DNA of 23,118 nt, taken from the NCBI GenBank assembly GCA_035294855.1, contig DATGKD010000122.1:1-23118 (forward strand), given 5' to 3'. Below, piece by piece: positions 10,734-17,878 of the stretch. This stretch comes from DATGKD01 sp035294855 (GTDB lineage Bacteria > Actinomycetota > Acidimicrobiia > Acidimicrobiales > UBA8190). Under the pieces are notes generated by a model, which worked only from the letters and a program-made list of their open reading frames with translations, searched no databases and had not been told where the DNA came from. The position numbers and the translations under genes were made by a program. Position 1 is the stretch's first letter; each line of letters begins with the position of its first letter.

Positions 10734-11468
10734 TCACAGCGCCAGCGTCTGGCCCCCGTCGACCACGATCGCCGCGCCGTTCACGAAGCCGGCGTGGGCC
10801 GAGCACAGAAAGGCGACGACGCGCCCGAAGTCCGCGGGGTCGCCCATCTGCTGCGTGTCGGCGTCCGCGCCGGCCAGCTGCAGCATCCGGTCGGTGGCGT
10901 GCGGCCCCGGGCAGACGACGTTGATCGTCACGCCCGAGCGCGGACCGAGGTCCGCGGCGGCCGTCTTCACCCACGCCCACAATCCCGTCCTGGCCACGTT
11001 GGACAGGGCCAGGGTGGGGATCGGCTGGACGACCGAGTACGAGGTGATGCAGCACGCCCTCCCCCACGCCTGCGCCTGCATGAGTGGCAGCGCGGCGCGG
11101 ATCAACCTGACCGAGGACAGGAAGTTGGTTTCGACCGCGGCGCGGATGGCGTCGTCGCCGATGTCCATGGCCCGGCCCGGCGCCGGACCGCCGGCGTTCG
11201 CCACCACGATGTCCAGGCGACCGAGCCGCTCGATCGTGGCCTCGACCAGGTGCCCCGGCAGCTCGGGGTCGGCCATGTCGCCGGCCATGGCGAGGACGGA
11301 CGCGCCGGCATCCTCGGCGGTGCGCACCGTCTGTTGCAGGCCCTCCTGGCTGCGAGCGTTGACTGTCAGGTTGACGCCTTCGGCGGCGAGGGCCTCGGCG
11401 GACGCCCGGCCCAGGCCGCGCGACGCAGCTGTCACGACGGCCACCCGACCGGCGATCCCGAGATCCAC
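10734..11468 (-). CDS. Atypical short-chain dehydrogenase/reductase lacking Tyr-Lys
   Basis: The 244-residue protein has an SDR Rossmann fold: TAASRGLG at residues 13-20 is the nucleotide-binding glycine motif, NAGG at 91-94 the structural motif, and VVCPGPHATD the post-catalytic loop. The catalytic site is altered. Ser143 is present, but at +13, where Tyr is expected, there is Ser156, and the Lys position is Arg160 (LALSNVAR in place of YxASK). SDR proteins with this SN-x2-R pattern are, as I recall, a recurring subgroup often labelled 3-oxoacyl-ACP reductase without proof. Substrate and even catalytic activity are unknown. GTG 11468 directly precedes the conserved VDLGIAGRVAVVT. The gene lies 32 nt after the peptidase stop and may be the last of the lipoate operon. 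Confidence 0.88.
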   Translation of the reverse strand: MDLGIAGRVAVVTAASRGLGRASAEALAAEGVNLTVNARSQEGLQQTVRTAEDAGASVLAMAGDMADPELPGHLVEATIERLGRLDIVVANAGGPAPGRAMDIGDDAIRAAVETNFLSSVRLIRAALPLMQAQAWGRACCITSYSVVQPIPTLALSNVARTGLWAWVKTAAADLGPRSGVTINVVCPGPHATDRMLQLAGADADTQQMGDPADFGRVVAFLCSAHAGFVNGAAIVVDGGQTLAL

Positions 11469-11500
11469 GGGCCCTCAGCCCCGCCGCGCCGGCGCGCTCG

Positions 11501-12694
11501 TCACGCCACGACGGCGAGCGAATGATCGACCCGGTTGAGCGGGTCGACACCGTCCTCGCACACCACGACGATGTCCTCGAGCCTCATGCCGAACCTCCCC
11601 GGGAAGTAGATGCCGGGTTCGATCGAGAAGGCGTGGCCCGGGACGAGCGGCGTGCCGTTGCCCGCCACGATGTACGGGTCCTCGTGCTCCTCGATGCCGA
11701 TGCCGTGGCCGGTGCGGTGGATGAAGAAGTCCCCGAAGCCGGCGTCGGCGATCATCTGGCGGGCCACGGCGTCGACGTGCTCGGCGGTCACCCCCGGCGC
11801 CACGGCAGCCACGGCCGCGGCCTGCGCGGCTTCGAGCACCGCGTAACAGTCGTCGACTTCGGGGCTGGGGTCGCCGACGCTCACCGTCCTGGTGATGTCC
11901 GAGCAGTACGCCACACCGTCCGGCGACGGGAACTCCCCTCCGAAGTCACACACCACGGTGTCGCCCGGACCGATCAGGCGCCCGCTCGCGTCGTGATGGG
12001 GGCTCGCGCCGTTCGGGCCGCTGCCCACGATCGAGAAATTGACGCGGCGGTGCCCCGCCGCCACGAGCCGGGCGGCGATCTCCGCGGACACCGCTTCCTC
12101 GGTTCGCCCGACCACCTCGACCTCGCCCGCCTGCAGGGCGCGGGCCACGGAGTCCGCCGCGGCCGCGGCGGCACGCAACACCGCGATCTCCTCGGCGTCC
12201 TTGACGGCCCGCAAGGGAGAGGTGACGGTCGACGCCGGCATCCACCGGGCGGTGGGGAGACGGCCCTGCAGGGCGATGAGCGTCTGCGCCCAGGCGCGGT
12301 CCGACACCGCGTACGTGGCGTGCTCGCCACGGCCAGCCGCAGAAGACGCCGCCCTTGCGCCCGACGGCAGCAGGCGCGCGACGAGCTCCACCGGGTCCTC
12401 GGTCTCGTTCCAGGCGCGGACTTCGAACAACCCGTGGCTGTCCGCGACCCGGGGTGCTTCGAGCGCGGGAACGAGGAGCACCGGGTCGGCGTCCGTGCGG
12501 AGGACGAACATGGTCAGCCGCTCGAGCGGCATGGCGCGGTAACCCGTCAGCCAGGGAAGATCGGCGCCGTGCGAGAGGAGGAGCGCGTCCACGCCGACAT
12601 GGGCCATCTGCTCGCGGACACGGCGGATGCGTTCGCGCCGCCCCGCGCTCGGCGGTGCGGCGGCCGACCCAGCGGCTTCGAGTCGTCCGGTCAA
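11501..12694 (-). CDS. M24 family metallopeptidase (Xaa-Pro aminopeptidase-like)
   Basis: This is a 397-residue pita-bread-fold peptidase; family members cleave N-terminal residues preceding proline. An N-terminal creatinase-like domain (about 20-150) precedes the catalytic domain. The metal ligands are recognisable: Asp250 (CDFGGEF), Asp266 (SDITRT), His330 (HRTGHGIG), Glu359 (SIEPGIY) and Glu373 (RLEDIV). Asp250 and Asp266 are 16 residues apart, against 11 in E. coli PepP, because of a short insertion (about PSPDG). The start is TTG 12694, whose TG is shared with the TGA of lipB-lipA (TTGA), indicating translational coupling; the first ATG, at residue 30, would remove part of the conserved N-terminal helix. 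Substrate specificity, and any link to lipoate metabolism, is unknown. Confidence 0.9.
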   Translation of the reverse strand: MTGRLEAAGSAAAPPSAGRRERIRRVREQMAHVGVDALLLSHGADLPWLTGYRAMPLERLTMFVLRTDADPVLLVPALEAPRVADSHGLFEVRAWNETEDPVELVARLLPSGARAASSAAGRGEHATYAVSDRAWAQTLIALQGRLPTARWMPASTVTSPLRAVKDAEEIAVLRAAAAAADSVARALQAGEVEVVGRTEEAVSAEIAARLVAAGHRRVNFSIVGSGPNGASPHHDASGRLIGPGDTVVCDFGGEFPSPDGVAYCSDITRTVSVGDPSPEVDDCYAVLEAAQAAAVAAVAPGVTAEHVDAVARQMIADAGFGDFFIHRTGHGIGIEEHEDPYIVAGNGTPLVPGHAFSIEPGIYFPGRFGMRLEDIVVVCEDGVDPLNRVDHSLAVVA

Positions 12695-14442
12695 GCCGGG
12701 ACCCCGCTCGGCCCGCGGACCGCCACTGGGCCAGACACCGGGCCAGACACTGGGCCAGACACCGGACGAGACACAGGGCGAGCCACCGACAGAGCGTCAT
12801 GTCCCCCCGCGGCGGCGGTCGCGGCGTCCCGGGCGTGGTAGCTCGACCGCGTGAGGGGTGACGCCTCGACGTGTGCGAAGCCCATCTCCTCGCCTGCGCG
12901 CCGGAACCGTTCGAAATCGTCCGGCGTCCACCACCGCGCCACGGGGAGGTGGGCGGCCGTCGGCCGGAGGTACTGGCCGAGCGTCACGATGTCGACGCCC
13001 GCCGAGCGCAGGTCCGCGAGCGCACCGAGCACCTCGTCCTCGCGCTCGCCCATGCCGAGGATCATCCCCGACTTGGTGACCAGCCCCGCTGCCTTCGCCC
13101 GGGCGAGGACCGCCAGGCTGCGTGCGTACCCCGCGGAGGGACGCACGGCGCGCTGGAGGCGAGCGACCGTCTCGATGTTGTGGTTGAGGACGTCCGGACG
13201 CGCTCCGAAGATGGCCGCAAGCGCATCGGCGTCACCTTTGCAATCGGGGATCAGCACCTCGACGGCCGTGCCGGGACGAAGTCGGCGGATGGCCCCGATC
13301 GTGGCCACGAAGCCGGCGGCGCCGCCGTCGGCCAGGTCATCGCGCGCGACCGCCGTCACCACGGCGTGGGCCAGGTCGAGACGCTCAACGGCCGCGGCCA
13401 CCCGCTCGGGTTCGTCCCGGGCGGGCGCGACCGGGTGCCGGGTGTCGACGAGGCAGAAGCCACACGCCCGGGTGCAGCGGTCGCCGTTGATCATGAACGT
13501 GGCGGTCCCGTCCGCCCAGCACTCGAAGATGTTCGGGCAGCCCGCCTCCTCGCACACCGTCACGAGCCCGAGGTCGCGTACCGTCCGGCGCAGCCCGGCG
13601 AAACCGTCGCCCATGCGCGCCGGCACCCGGAGCCACGGTGGCTTGCGGGCCGCGTACGGCACGGCTGCGGAGGCATCGACACCCGCTTGCCGCAGACGGA
13701 CCCGCAGCCGTTCGCCCGGTCGACCGTCCCGGGTGACCTCGGTGCCCGTTCGCGTGGGGCCGGTTGCGGTCCCCGCGGCGCCCGCCGAGGTCCACGCCAC
13801 GTCCTGCCGTTCGAACGCGCCGTCATCGGACCAGCGCTTCACGGCGTGCCCGACCAGGAGGTCGGCCACCTCGCGCAGGGTCACGTCGACGCCCTCGGCG
13901 TCCAGGGAGGTCACGCCCTTGTCGGCGATCCCGCACGGGACGATGCGGTCGAACCAGCCGAGATCCGGGTCGACATTGAGCGCGAGCCCGTGCATCGAGC
14001 GGCCGCGGGCGATGCGCACGCCCACGGCGCAGATCTTCCTGGGCGTGGCGCTGGCGGTGTCCACCCATACGCCGGGATAGTCAGCCATCCGGCCGGTCGC
14101 CAGACCGAGGTCCGCGAGGGTGTCGATCACCACCTGCTCGATGGCGTGGACATGGCCCGCGACCGATCCGGGTGCGGTGGGTACGTCGACGACGGGATAG
14201 ACGACCAGCTGGCCAGGTCCGTGGTAGGTGACGTCCCCGCCGCGGCCCGCGGCGACGAGATCGGCGCCGACAGAAGCGGGGTCGACGAGCACGTGCGAAC
14301 GATCGGCGTGCACCCCGAGGGTGAAGACGTGCGGATGCTCGAGCATGAGCAGGTAGTCCTGGCCGCTCGTGGCGTGCAGCGCGCGCTGGAGCGCGAGCGC
14401 TTCCTCGTAGCGGACACGACCCAGCCAGCGGACGCGGAGCAA
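12691..14442 (-). CDS. lipB-lipA: Fused octanoyltransferase (LipB) and lipoyl synthase (LipA)
   Basis: One uninterrupted frame of 583 residues carries both steps of lipoate assembly. LipB (about 1-210) transfers octanoate from acyl carrier protein to target lysines: it has GGDVTYHGPGQL at 68-79, catalytic Lys136 (PRKICAVG) and Cys170 (VPCGI), nearly the E. coli numbering (135, 169). LipA (about 246-560) is the radical-SAM enzyme that inserts two sulfurs: auxiliary cluster Cys297/302/308, radical-SAM cluster Cys323/327/330 (CTRACGFC), and the closing RSSYHA. A linker of about 35 residues joins them, and a PVSGPVSG repeat tail follows. The start is probably TTG 14442, which gives the usual LRVRWLGR beginning; CTG 14463, overlapping the E2 stop, is an alternative. 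GTG 13800 in the linker could also start a separate LipA. It lies immediately after E2. Confidence 0.93.
   Translation of the reverse strand: MLRVRWLGRVRYEEALALQRALHATSGQDYLLMLEHPHVFTLGVHADRSHVLVDPASVGADLVAAGRGGDVTYHGPGQLVVYPVVDVPTAPGSVAGHVHAIEQVVIDTLADLGLATGRMADYPGVWVDTASATPRKICAVGVRIARGRSMHGLALNVDPDLGWFDRIVPCGIADKGVTSLDAEGVDVTLREVADLLVGHAVKRWSDDGAFERQDVAWTSAGAAGTATGPTRTGTEVTRDGRPGERLRVRLRQAGVDASAAVPYAARKPPWLRVPARMGDGFAGLRRTVRDLGLVTVCEEAGCPNIFECWADGTATFMINGDRCTRACGFCLVDTRHPVAPARDEPERVAAAVERLDLAHAVVTAVARDDLADGGAAGFVATIGAIRRLRPGTAVEVLIPDCKGDADALAAIFGARPDVLNHNIETVARLQRAVRPSAGYARSLAVLARAKAAGLVTKSGMILGMGEREDEVLGALADLRSAGVDIVTLGQYLRPTAAHLPVARWWTPDDFERFRRAGEEMGFAHVEASPLTRSSYHARDAATAAAGGHDALSVARPVSRPVSGPVSGPVSGPVAVRGPSGVPA
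12729..12788 (-). repeat. 12-bp tandem repeat, about 5 copies, at the LipA C-terminus
   Basis: Units ggccagacaccg, ggccagacactg, ggccagacaccg, gacgagacacag and ggcgagccaccg (+ strand) encode a GPVS-type tail after the conserved end of LipA. Confidence 0.88.
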
Positions 14443-14459
14443 CGTCGTGGCGAGCCGGC

Positions 14460-15980
14460 TCAGAGCTCGGCGGCCCAGTCGTGGCGGGCCAACAGCTCGA
14501 CGACCCTGGCCACGAAGGCCGCCGCATACGCGCCGTCGACGGCCCGGTGGTCCCACGACAGGCACAGGAGGCCCATCGAGTGGATGGCGATCGCCTCGGT
14601 GCCATCGTCCTGGACCACGACGGTGGGACGCCGCTTCACCCCGTCGGTCGACAAGATGCCGACCTGCGGCTGGTTGATGACCGGCGCGGTGAGGAACGTG
14701 CCGAACGGTCCCGCGTTGGTGATCGAGAACGTCCCTCCCGAGATGTCGTCCGCCGTCAGTTTCTTCGTCCGGGCGCGCGTGGCGAGCTCGTTGATGCGCC
14801 TCGCCGTGCCGCGGAGGGTGAGCTCCTCGGCGCGATGGATGACGGGGACGATCAGGCCGTTGTGGTCGAGGTCGACGGCGATGCCCAGGTTGTACTGGTG
14901 GTGCACGATGAGGGCGTCGTCGCCCACCGACGAGTTCAGGTTGGGCCACTCGTGCAGGGCCTCGACCGTGGCCCGCGCCACGAATGGAAGGTAGGTGAGG
15001 GAGAAGCCCTCCTCTGCCCGGAATTGCGCGCCATGGGCGCGCCTCACGCGCTCGACCGGTTCGTAGTCGGCCTCCAGCACCACGAGCGTGTGCGCGGACG
15101 TCGCCTTGGACCGCACCATGTGCTCGGCGGTGCGCCGCCTGATGTTGCTGAACGGGATGATCTCGTCGGTCCCGGCCCGGGCGTCGCCGGGCGTGGGTGT
15201 GACCGACGCGGGCTGTCGCCCGGGAGCAGCCGTGGGAGCGGCGGATGCCTGCGCGGCAGGCGCCTGCGCCGCGGGCGCGGGCCTCGACGCCGCCGGAGGA
15301 GTCGCGGTTGCGGGCGCCGGGGCTCCCCCGGCCCTCTGCGTGTCGATGAACGACAGCACGTCGCCTCTCGTGATGCGACCACCGAGTCCCGTCCCGGTGA
15401 CCTCGCCGGGGTCGATGCCGTGGTCGTCCAGGAGCCGCCGCACGACGGGCGAAAGGACGCGCTCGTCGGCGCCTCGCTTGCCGTCACCGGCGACTTGGGT
15501 CGCTGTCGCTGAAGCCGCCGCCGGTTGAGACAGCGGCGCAGGGGCCGCAGAGGGCGGGGCCGGCGCAGGCGGTGGGGCCGCCGGTTCCGGCGCGGCGTCG
15601 GCGGCGGGCTGTGGCGCGGCTTCAGCGGCGGGCTGCGGCGCGGCTTCAGCGGCGGGCGGCGCGGCTTCAGCGGCGGGCTGCGGCGCGGCGTCGGCGGCGG
15701 GCTGCGGCGCGGCTTCAGCGGTCGCAGCCGGCGCGCCCGCGGCGCCGTCTTCGCTGACGACCGCCAGCACCGTGCCGACGTCGACGGTCTCGCCTTCCTG
15801 CACCCTGATCTCGGCGAGCGTTCCCGCGGCCGGGGACGGGACCTCCGAATCCACCTTGTCCGTCGACACTTCGAACAACGGCTCGTCGCGGCCGACGTTC
15901 TCCCCGACAGCCTTGAGCCACTTCGTCACCGTTCCCTCGGTGACGGTCTCCCCCAACTGGGGCATCACGACGTCAGCCAA
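14460..15980 (-). CDS. sucB: 2-oxoacid dehydrogenase E2 (dihydrolipoyl acyltransferase)
   Basis: This core subunit carries the acyl group on lipoate and passes it to CoA. The 506 residues hold one N-terminal lipoyl domain (1 to about 77, lipoyl Lys42 in STDKVD), an Ala/Pro/Glu-rich linker with 24-bp coding repeats, a peripheral-subunit-binding domain (SPVVRRLLDDHGID to TRGDVLSFID), a second flexible Ala/Pro linker, and a catalytic domain ending in DHRAVDG (His478, Asp482). The single lipoyl domain and MPQLGETVTEGTV start suit an actinobacterial SucB/DlaT-type protein; whether it serves 2-oxoglutarate, pyruvate or branched-chain acids cannot be told from sequence, and no E1 gene is nearby. The start is TTG 15980, overlapping the lpd stop by 8 bases. 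The lipB-lipA start follows directly, so the enzyme set that lipoylates Lys42 is encoded next door. Confidence 0.94.
   Translation of the reverse strand: MADVVMPQLGETVTEGTVTKWLKAVGENVGRDEPLFEVSTDKVDSEVPSPAAGTLAEIRVQEGETVDVGTVLAVVSEDGAAGAPAATAEAAPQPAADAAPQPAAEAAPPAAEAAPQPAAEAAPQPAADAAPEPAAPPPAPAPPSAAPAPLSQPAAASATATQVAGDGKRGADERVLSPVVRRLLDDHGIDPGEVTGTGLGGRITRGDVLSFIDTQRAGGAPAPATATPPAASRPAPAAQAPAAQASAAPTAAPGRQPASVTPTPGDARAGTDEIIPFSNIRRRTAEHMVRSKATSAHTLVVLEADYEPVERVRRAHGAQFRAEEGFSLTYLPFVARATVEALHEWPNLNSSVGDDALIVHHQYNLGIAVDLDHNGLIVPVIHRAEELTLRGTARRINELATRARTKKLTADDISGGTFSITNAGPFGTFLTAPVINQPQVGILSTDGVKRRPTVVVQDDGTEAIAIHSMGLLCLSWDHRAVDGAYAAAFVARVVELLARHDWAAEL
15590..15720 (-). repeat. 24-bp tandem repeat in the E2 linker, about 5.5 copies
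   Basis: Units of gcgcggcttcagcggcgg plus gctgcg start at 15590, 15614, 15638 (a 21-bp variant), 15659, 15683 and 15707 (partial). They encode AEAAPQPA-type octapeptides, lengthening the mobile arm between lipoyl and subunit-binding domains. Confidence 0.9.
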
Positions 15981-17385
15981 CGTGCAACCCCCTGCCGGTC
16001 AGCGCCAGCACCGTCTCACCGAAGGCCTCGGAGAGCGTCGGGTGCGGCTGAATGAACTGTCCCACCTCGTCCGGAGTCGCTTCCCAGTTAACGGCGAGAT
16101 ATCCCTGGCCCAACTGCTCGGTGACCCACGGGCCGACCATGTGCACGCCCAGGATGCGTCCTGCACTCCCGTCGGCATTGCGTTCGGCCACCACCTTGAC
16201 GAGGCCTTCGGTGTCACCCACGATCCGTGCCCGGCTGTTGCCTCCGAAGGGGTCCTTCTTCACGACGACGTCCAGGCCCGCTTCTTTGGCTTGCGGCTCG
16301 GTGAGACCAGCAAAGGCGACCTCGGGCTGGCAGTAGATGCACCACGGCACTCGTGAGTAATCGACCGGGATGGCGGGTTCCCCGAGAATCGACTTCACGA
16401 CGACGATGCCCTCGGCGAAGCCGACGTGCGCGAGCTGCGGGGTGTCGACGACGTCGCCGACCGCCCACACATGCTCGGCCGAGGTCCGCATGTACTCGTC
16501 CACCGTGACGAAGCCACGGCCCACGGTGACCCCGGTGCCCTCCTCGAGCAGGCCGTCGGTGAGCGGGCGCCGTCCGACCGAGACCACCACCGCGTCGACC
16601 GTGACCGACTGCCCGTCGCCGAAGTGCACGGTGGTCCCGCCCCCGTTGGGGGTGTGGCCGCTCACCTTGATGCCCGTGTGGACGGTGATGCCGCGCTTGC
16701 GGAACGACCGCGCGACGACACCCACGAGGTCGGGGTCAACCCCGGGCAGCAGCGTGGGCAACGCCTCCAGCACGGTCACCTGCGTGCCGAGGTCGGCAAA
16801 CATCGAGGCGAATTCGCAGCCGATGGCGCCCCCACCGATCACGGCGACCGATCCGGGCAGCGTGGAGAGCGAGAGCACCTCGTCCGAGGTGAGCACGAGG
16901 CGACCATCGACGTCGAAGCCGGGAATCGTGCGCGGGGCCGATCCTGTGGCGAGCACGACGTCGCGGGCTGTGAGCTCGATGGTTCCCTCGTCGTGCACGA
17001 CGCGCACACGCCTCCCGGGCAGGAGTGTTCCTGTGCCGATGAAGGTCGTGATACCCCGGCCTGCCATCAGGCCGGAGAGGCCCTTGTACAGCTGCTCGAC
17101 CACCTTCTGTTTGCGACCCTGGCTCACGGCGAAGTCGACGACGGGCTGGCCGGCCTGGACGCCGAATTCCTTCGCCCCCGACACGGTGCGGACGATGCTG
17201 GCGGTCTCGAGGAACTCCTTCGCGGGGATGCACCCGCGGTGCAGACACGTCCCACCGACCTTGTCCCGCTCGACGACGGCGACGTCGAGACCGGCGCTCG
17301 CCCCGTACAGGGCGGTGGCGTAGCCACCCGGGCCACCACCGATCACCACGACGTCGAATTCGGTTCGCTCTGCCGTCCGGACCAC
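15973..17385 (-). CDS. lpdA: Dihydrolipoyl dehydrogenase (E3)
   Basis: This FAD enzyme re-oxidises dihydrolipoyl groups on E2 using NAD+. The 470 residues match the family length. Visible features are the FAD motif GGGPGGYATA (16-25), the redox disulfide Cys47/Cys52 (GGTCLHRGCIP), the NAD motif IGGGAIGCEFASMF, and the C-terminal active-site pair His448/Glu453 (HPTLSE). Beside the usual LNVGC or LNxGC, LHRGC is a modest variant. GTG 17385 is the only sensible start before the FAD strand, but the AGGAGG Shine-Dalgarno sequence runs right into it. It is the first gene of the block lpdA, E2, lipB-lipA, M24 peptidase, dehydrogenase; its stop overlaps the E2 start. Confidence 0.96.
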   Translation of the reverse strand: MVRTAERTEFDVVVIGGGPGGYATALYGASAGLDVAVVERDKVGGTCLHRGCIPAKEFLETASIVRTVSGAKEFGVQAGQPVVDFAVSQGRKQKVVEQLYKGLSGLMAGRGITTFIGTGTLLPGRRVRVVHDEGTIELTARDVVLATGSAPRTIPGFDVDGRLVLTSDEVLSLSTLPGSVAVIGGGAIGCEFASMFADLGTQVTVLEALPTLLPGVDPDLVGVVARSFRKRGITVHTGIKVSGHTPNGGGTTVHFGDGQSVTVDAVVVSVGRRPLTDGLLEEGTGVTVGRGFVTVDEYMRTSAEHVWAVGDVVDTPQLAHVGFAEGIVVVKSILGEPAIPVDYSRVPWCIYCQPEVAFAGLTEPQAKEAGLDVVVKKDPFGGNSRARIVGDTEGLVKVVAERNADGSAGRILGVHMVGPWVTEQLGQGYLAVNWEATPDEVGQFIQPHPTLSEAFGETVLALTGRGLHVG

Positions 17386-17390
17386 CTCCT
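17385..17390 (-). promoter_or_regulatory. Shine-Dalgarno AGGAGG abutting the lpdA start
   Basis: On the minus strand the final G of AGGAGG is the first base of the GTG start, leaving no spacer. No other in-frame ATG, GTG or TTG lies at normal distance before the FAD-binding strand. Confidence 0.6.
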
Positions 17391-17447
17391 GGGGGGCGTG
17401 ATCGTTCGCGATTCGGGGGCTGCGACCTTCGTGCGAGCTCCGCGTCC

Positions 17448-17453
17448 AGCCTA
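17448..17453 (-). promoter_or_regulatory. Possible -10 box (TAGGCT) for the lpdA operon
   Basis: TAGGCT fits TANNNT and lies in the 90-bp gap between the DUF2203 gene and lpdA, giving a leader of about 55 nt. No clear -35 box is present. Confidence 0.3.
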
Positions 17454-17475
17454 ATGGTGGCCCTCGACGGCGACC

Positions 17476-17862
17476 TCAGAGCTCAGGGGGCATCGGGAGC
17501 GGCTTCCGTCCGGCGAATCCGTCCTCGGGCAGATGCCACCACGCGAGGTCGTCCTCCCCGAGCTGCCAGCACAACAGCACATCGCGCCCGCCGGAATGGC
17601 GTGACGGGAAGTCGATCAGCCCTCGCTGCGGGTCGCGCAGGATAATCCCGTGCTCGTCGAGCTCGCGGAGGGCCGCCTCGGCATCGAGGTCCGAGGACGG
17701 AGCGGCGTCCTTCTCGGAAGGCGGGGCCTTCGCGCCCGGGATCGTCGCGTGCCCGTTGCCGCGCGCTCGGACCTCGAGCTGCGTGGCACGGCGGATCACG
17801 CCGAGGAGCGTCCGCAACCGTGGGAGGTAGTCCCGGGCTTCCTGCTCCGTCCAGTAGCGCAA
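17476..17862 (-). CDS. DUF2203 family protein
   Basis: A 128-residue soluble protein of unknown function. It shows the family pattern: an N-terminal helix of the YWTEQEARDYLPRLRTLL type, then LDEHGIILRDPQRGLIDFP, then DVLLCWQLGEDDLAWWHL and GFAGRKPL. A charged Ala/Pro/Ser segment (about 40-58) replaces part of the usual central helix. The start is TTG 17862, directly before RYWTEQ; it lies 16 nt after the aldo/keto reductase stop, so the two are likely cotranscribed. No metal-binding or catalytic motif is evident. Confidence 0.85.
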   Translation of the reverse strand: MRYWTEQEARDYLPRLRTLLGVIRRATQLEVRARGNGHATIPGAKAPPSEKDAAPSSDLDAEAALRELDEHGIILRDPQRGLIDFPSRHSGGRDVLLCWQLGEDDLAWWHLPEDGFAGRKPLPMPPEL

Positions 17863-17878
17863 GCGGCCCGATCCCGTC

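Noticed and set aside
12301..12370. Possible frameshift or pseudogene in the M24 peptidase
   Set aside because: The frame is continuous and all five metal ligands are present; the extra residues between the first two Asp ligands are a small insertion.
12871..14994. Long plus-strand frame opposite lipB-lipA and E2
   Set aside because: It covers the antisense of two well-supported genes and shows no domain; the fused lipB-lipA frame has all catalytic residues.
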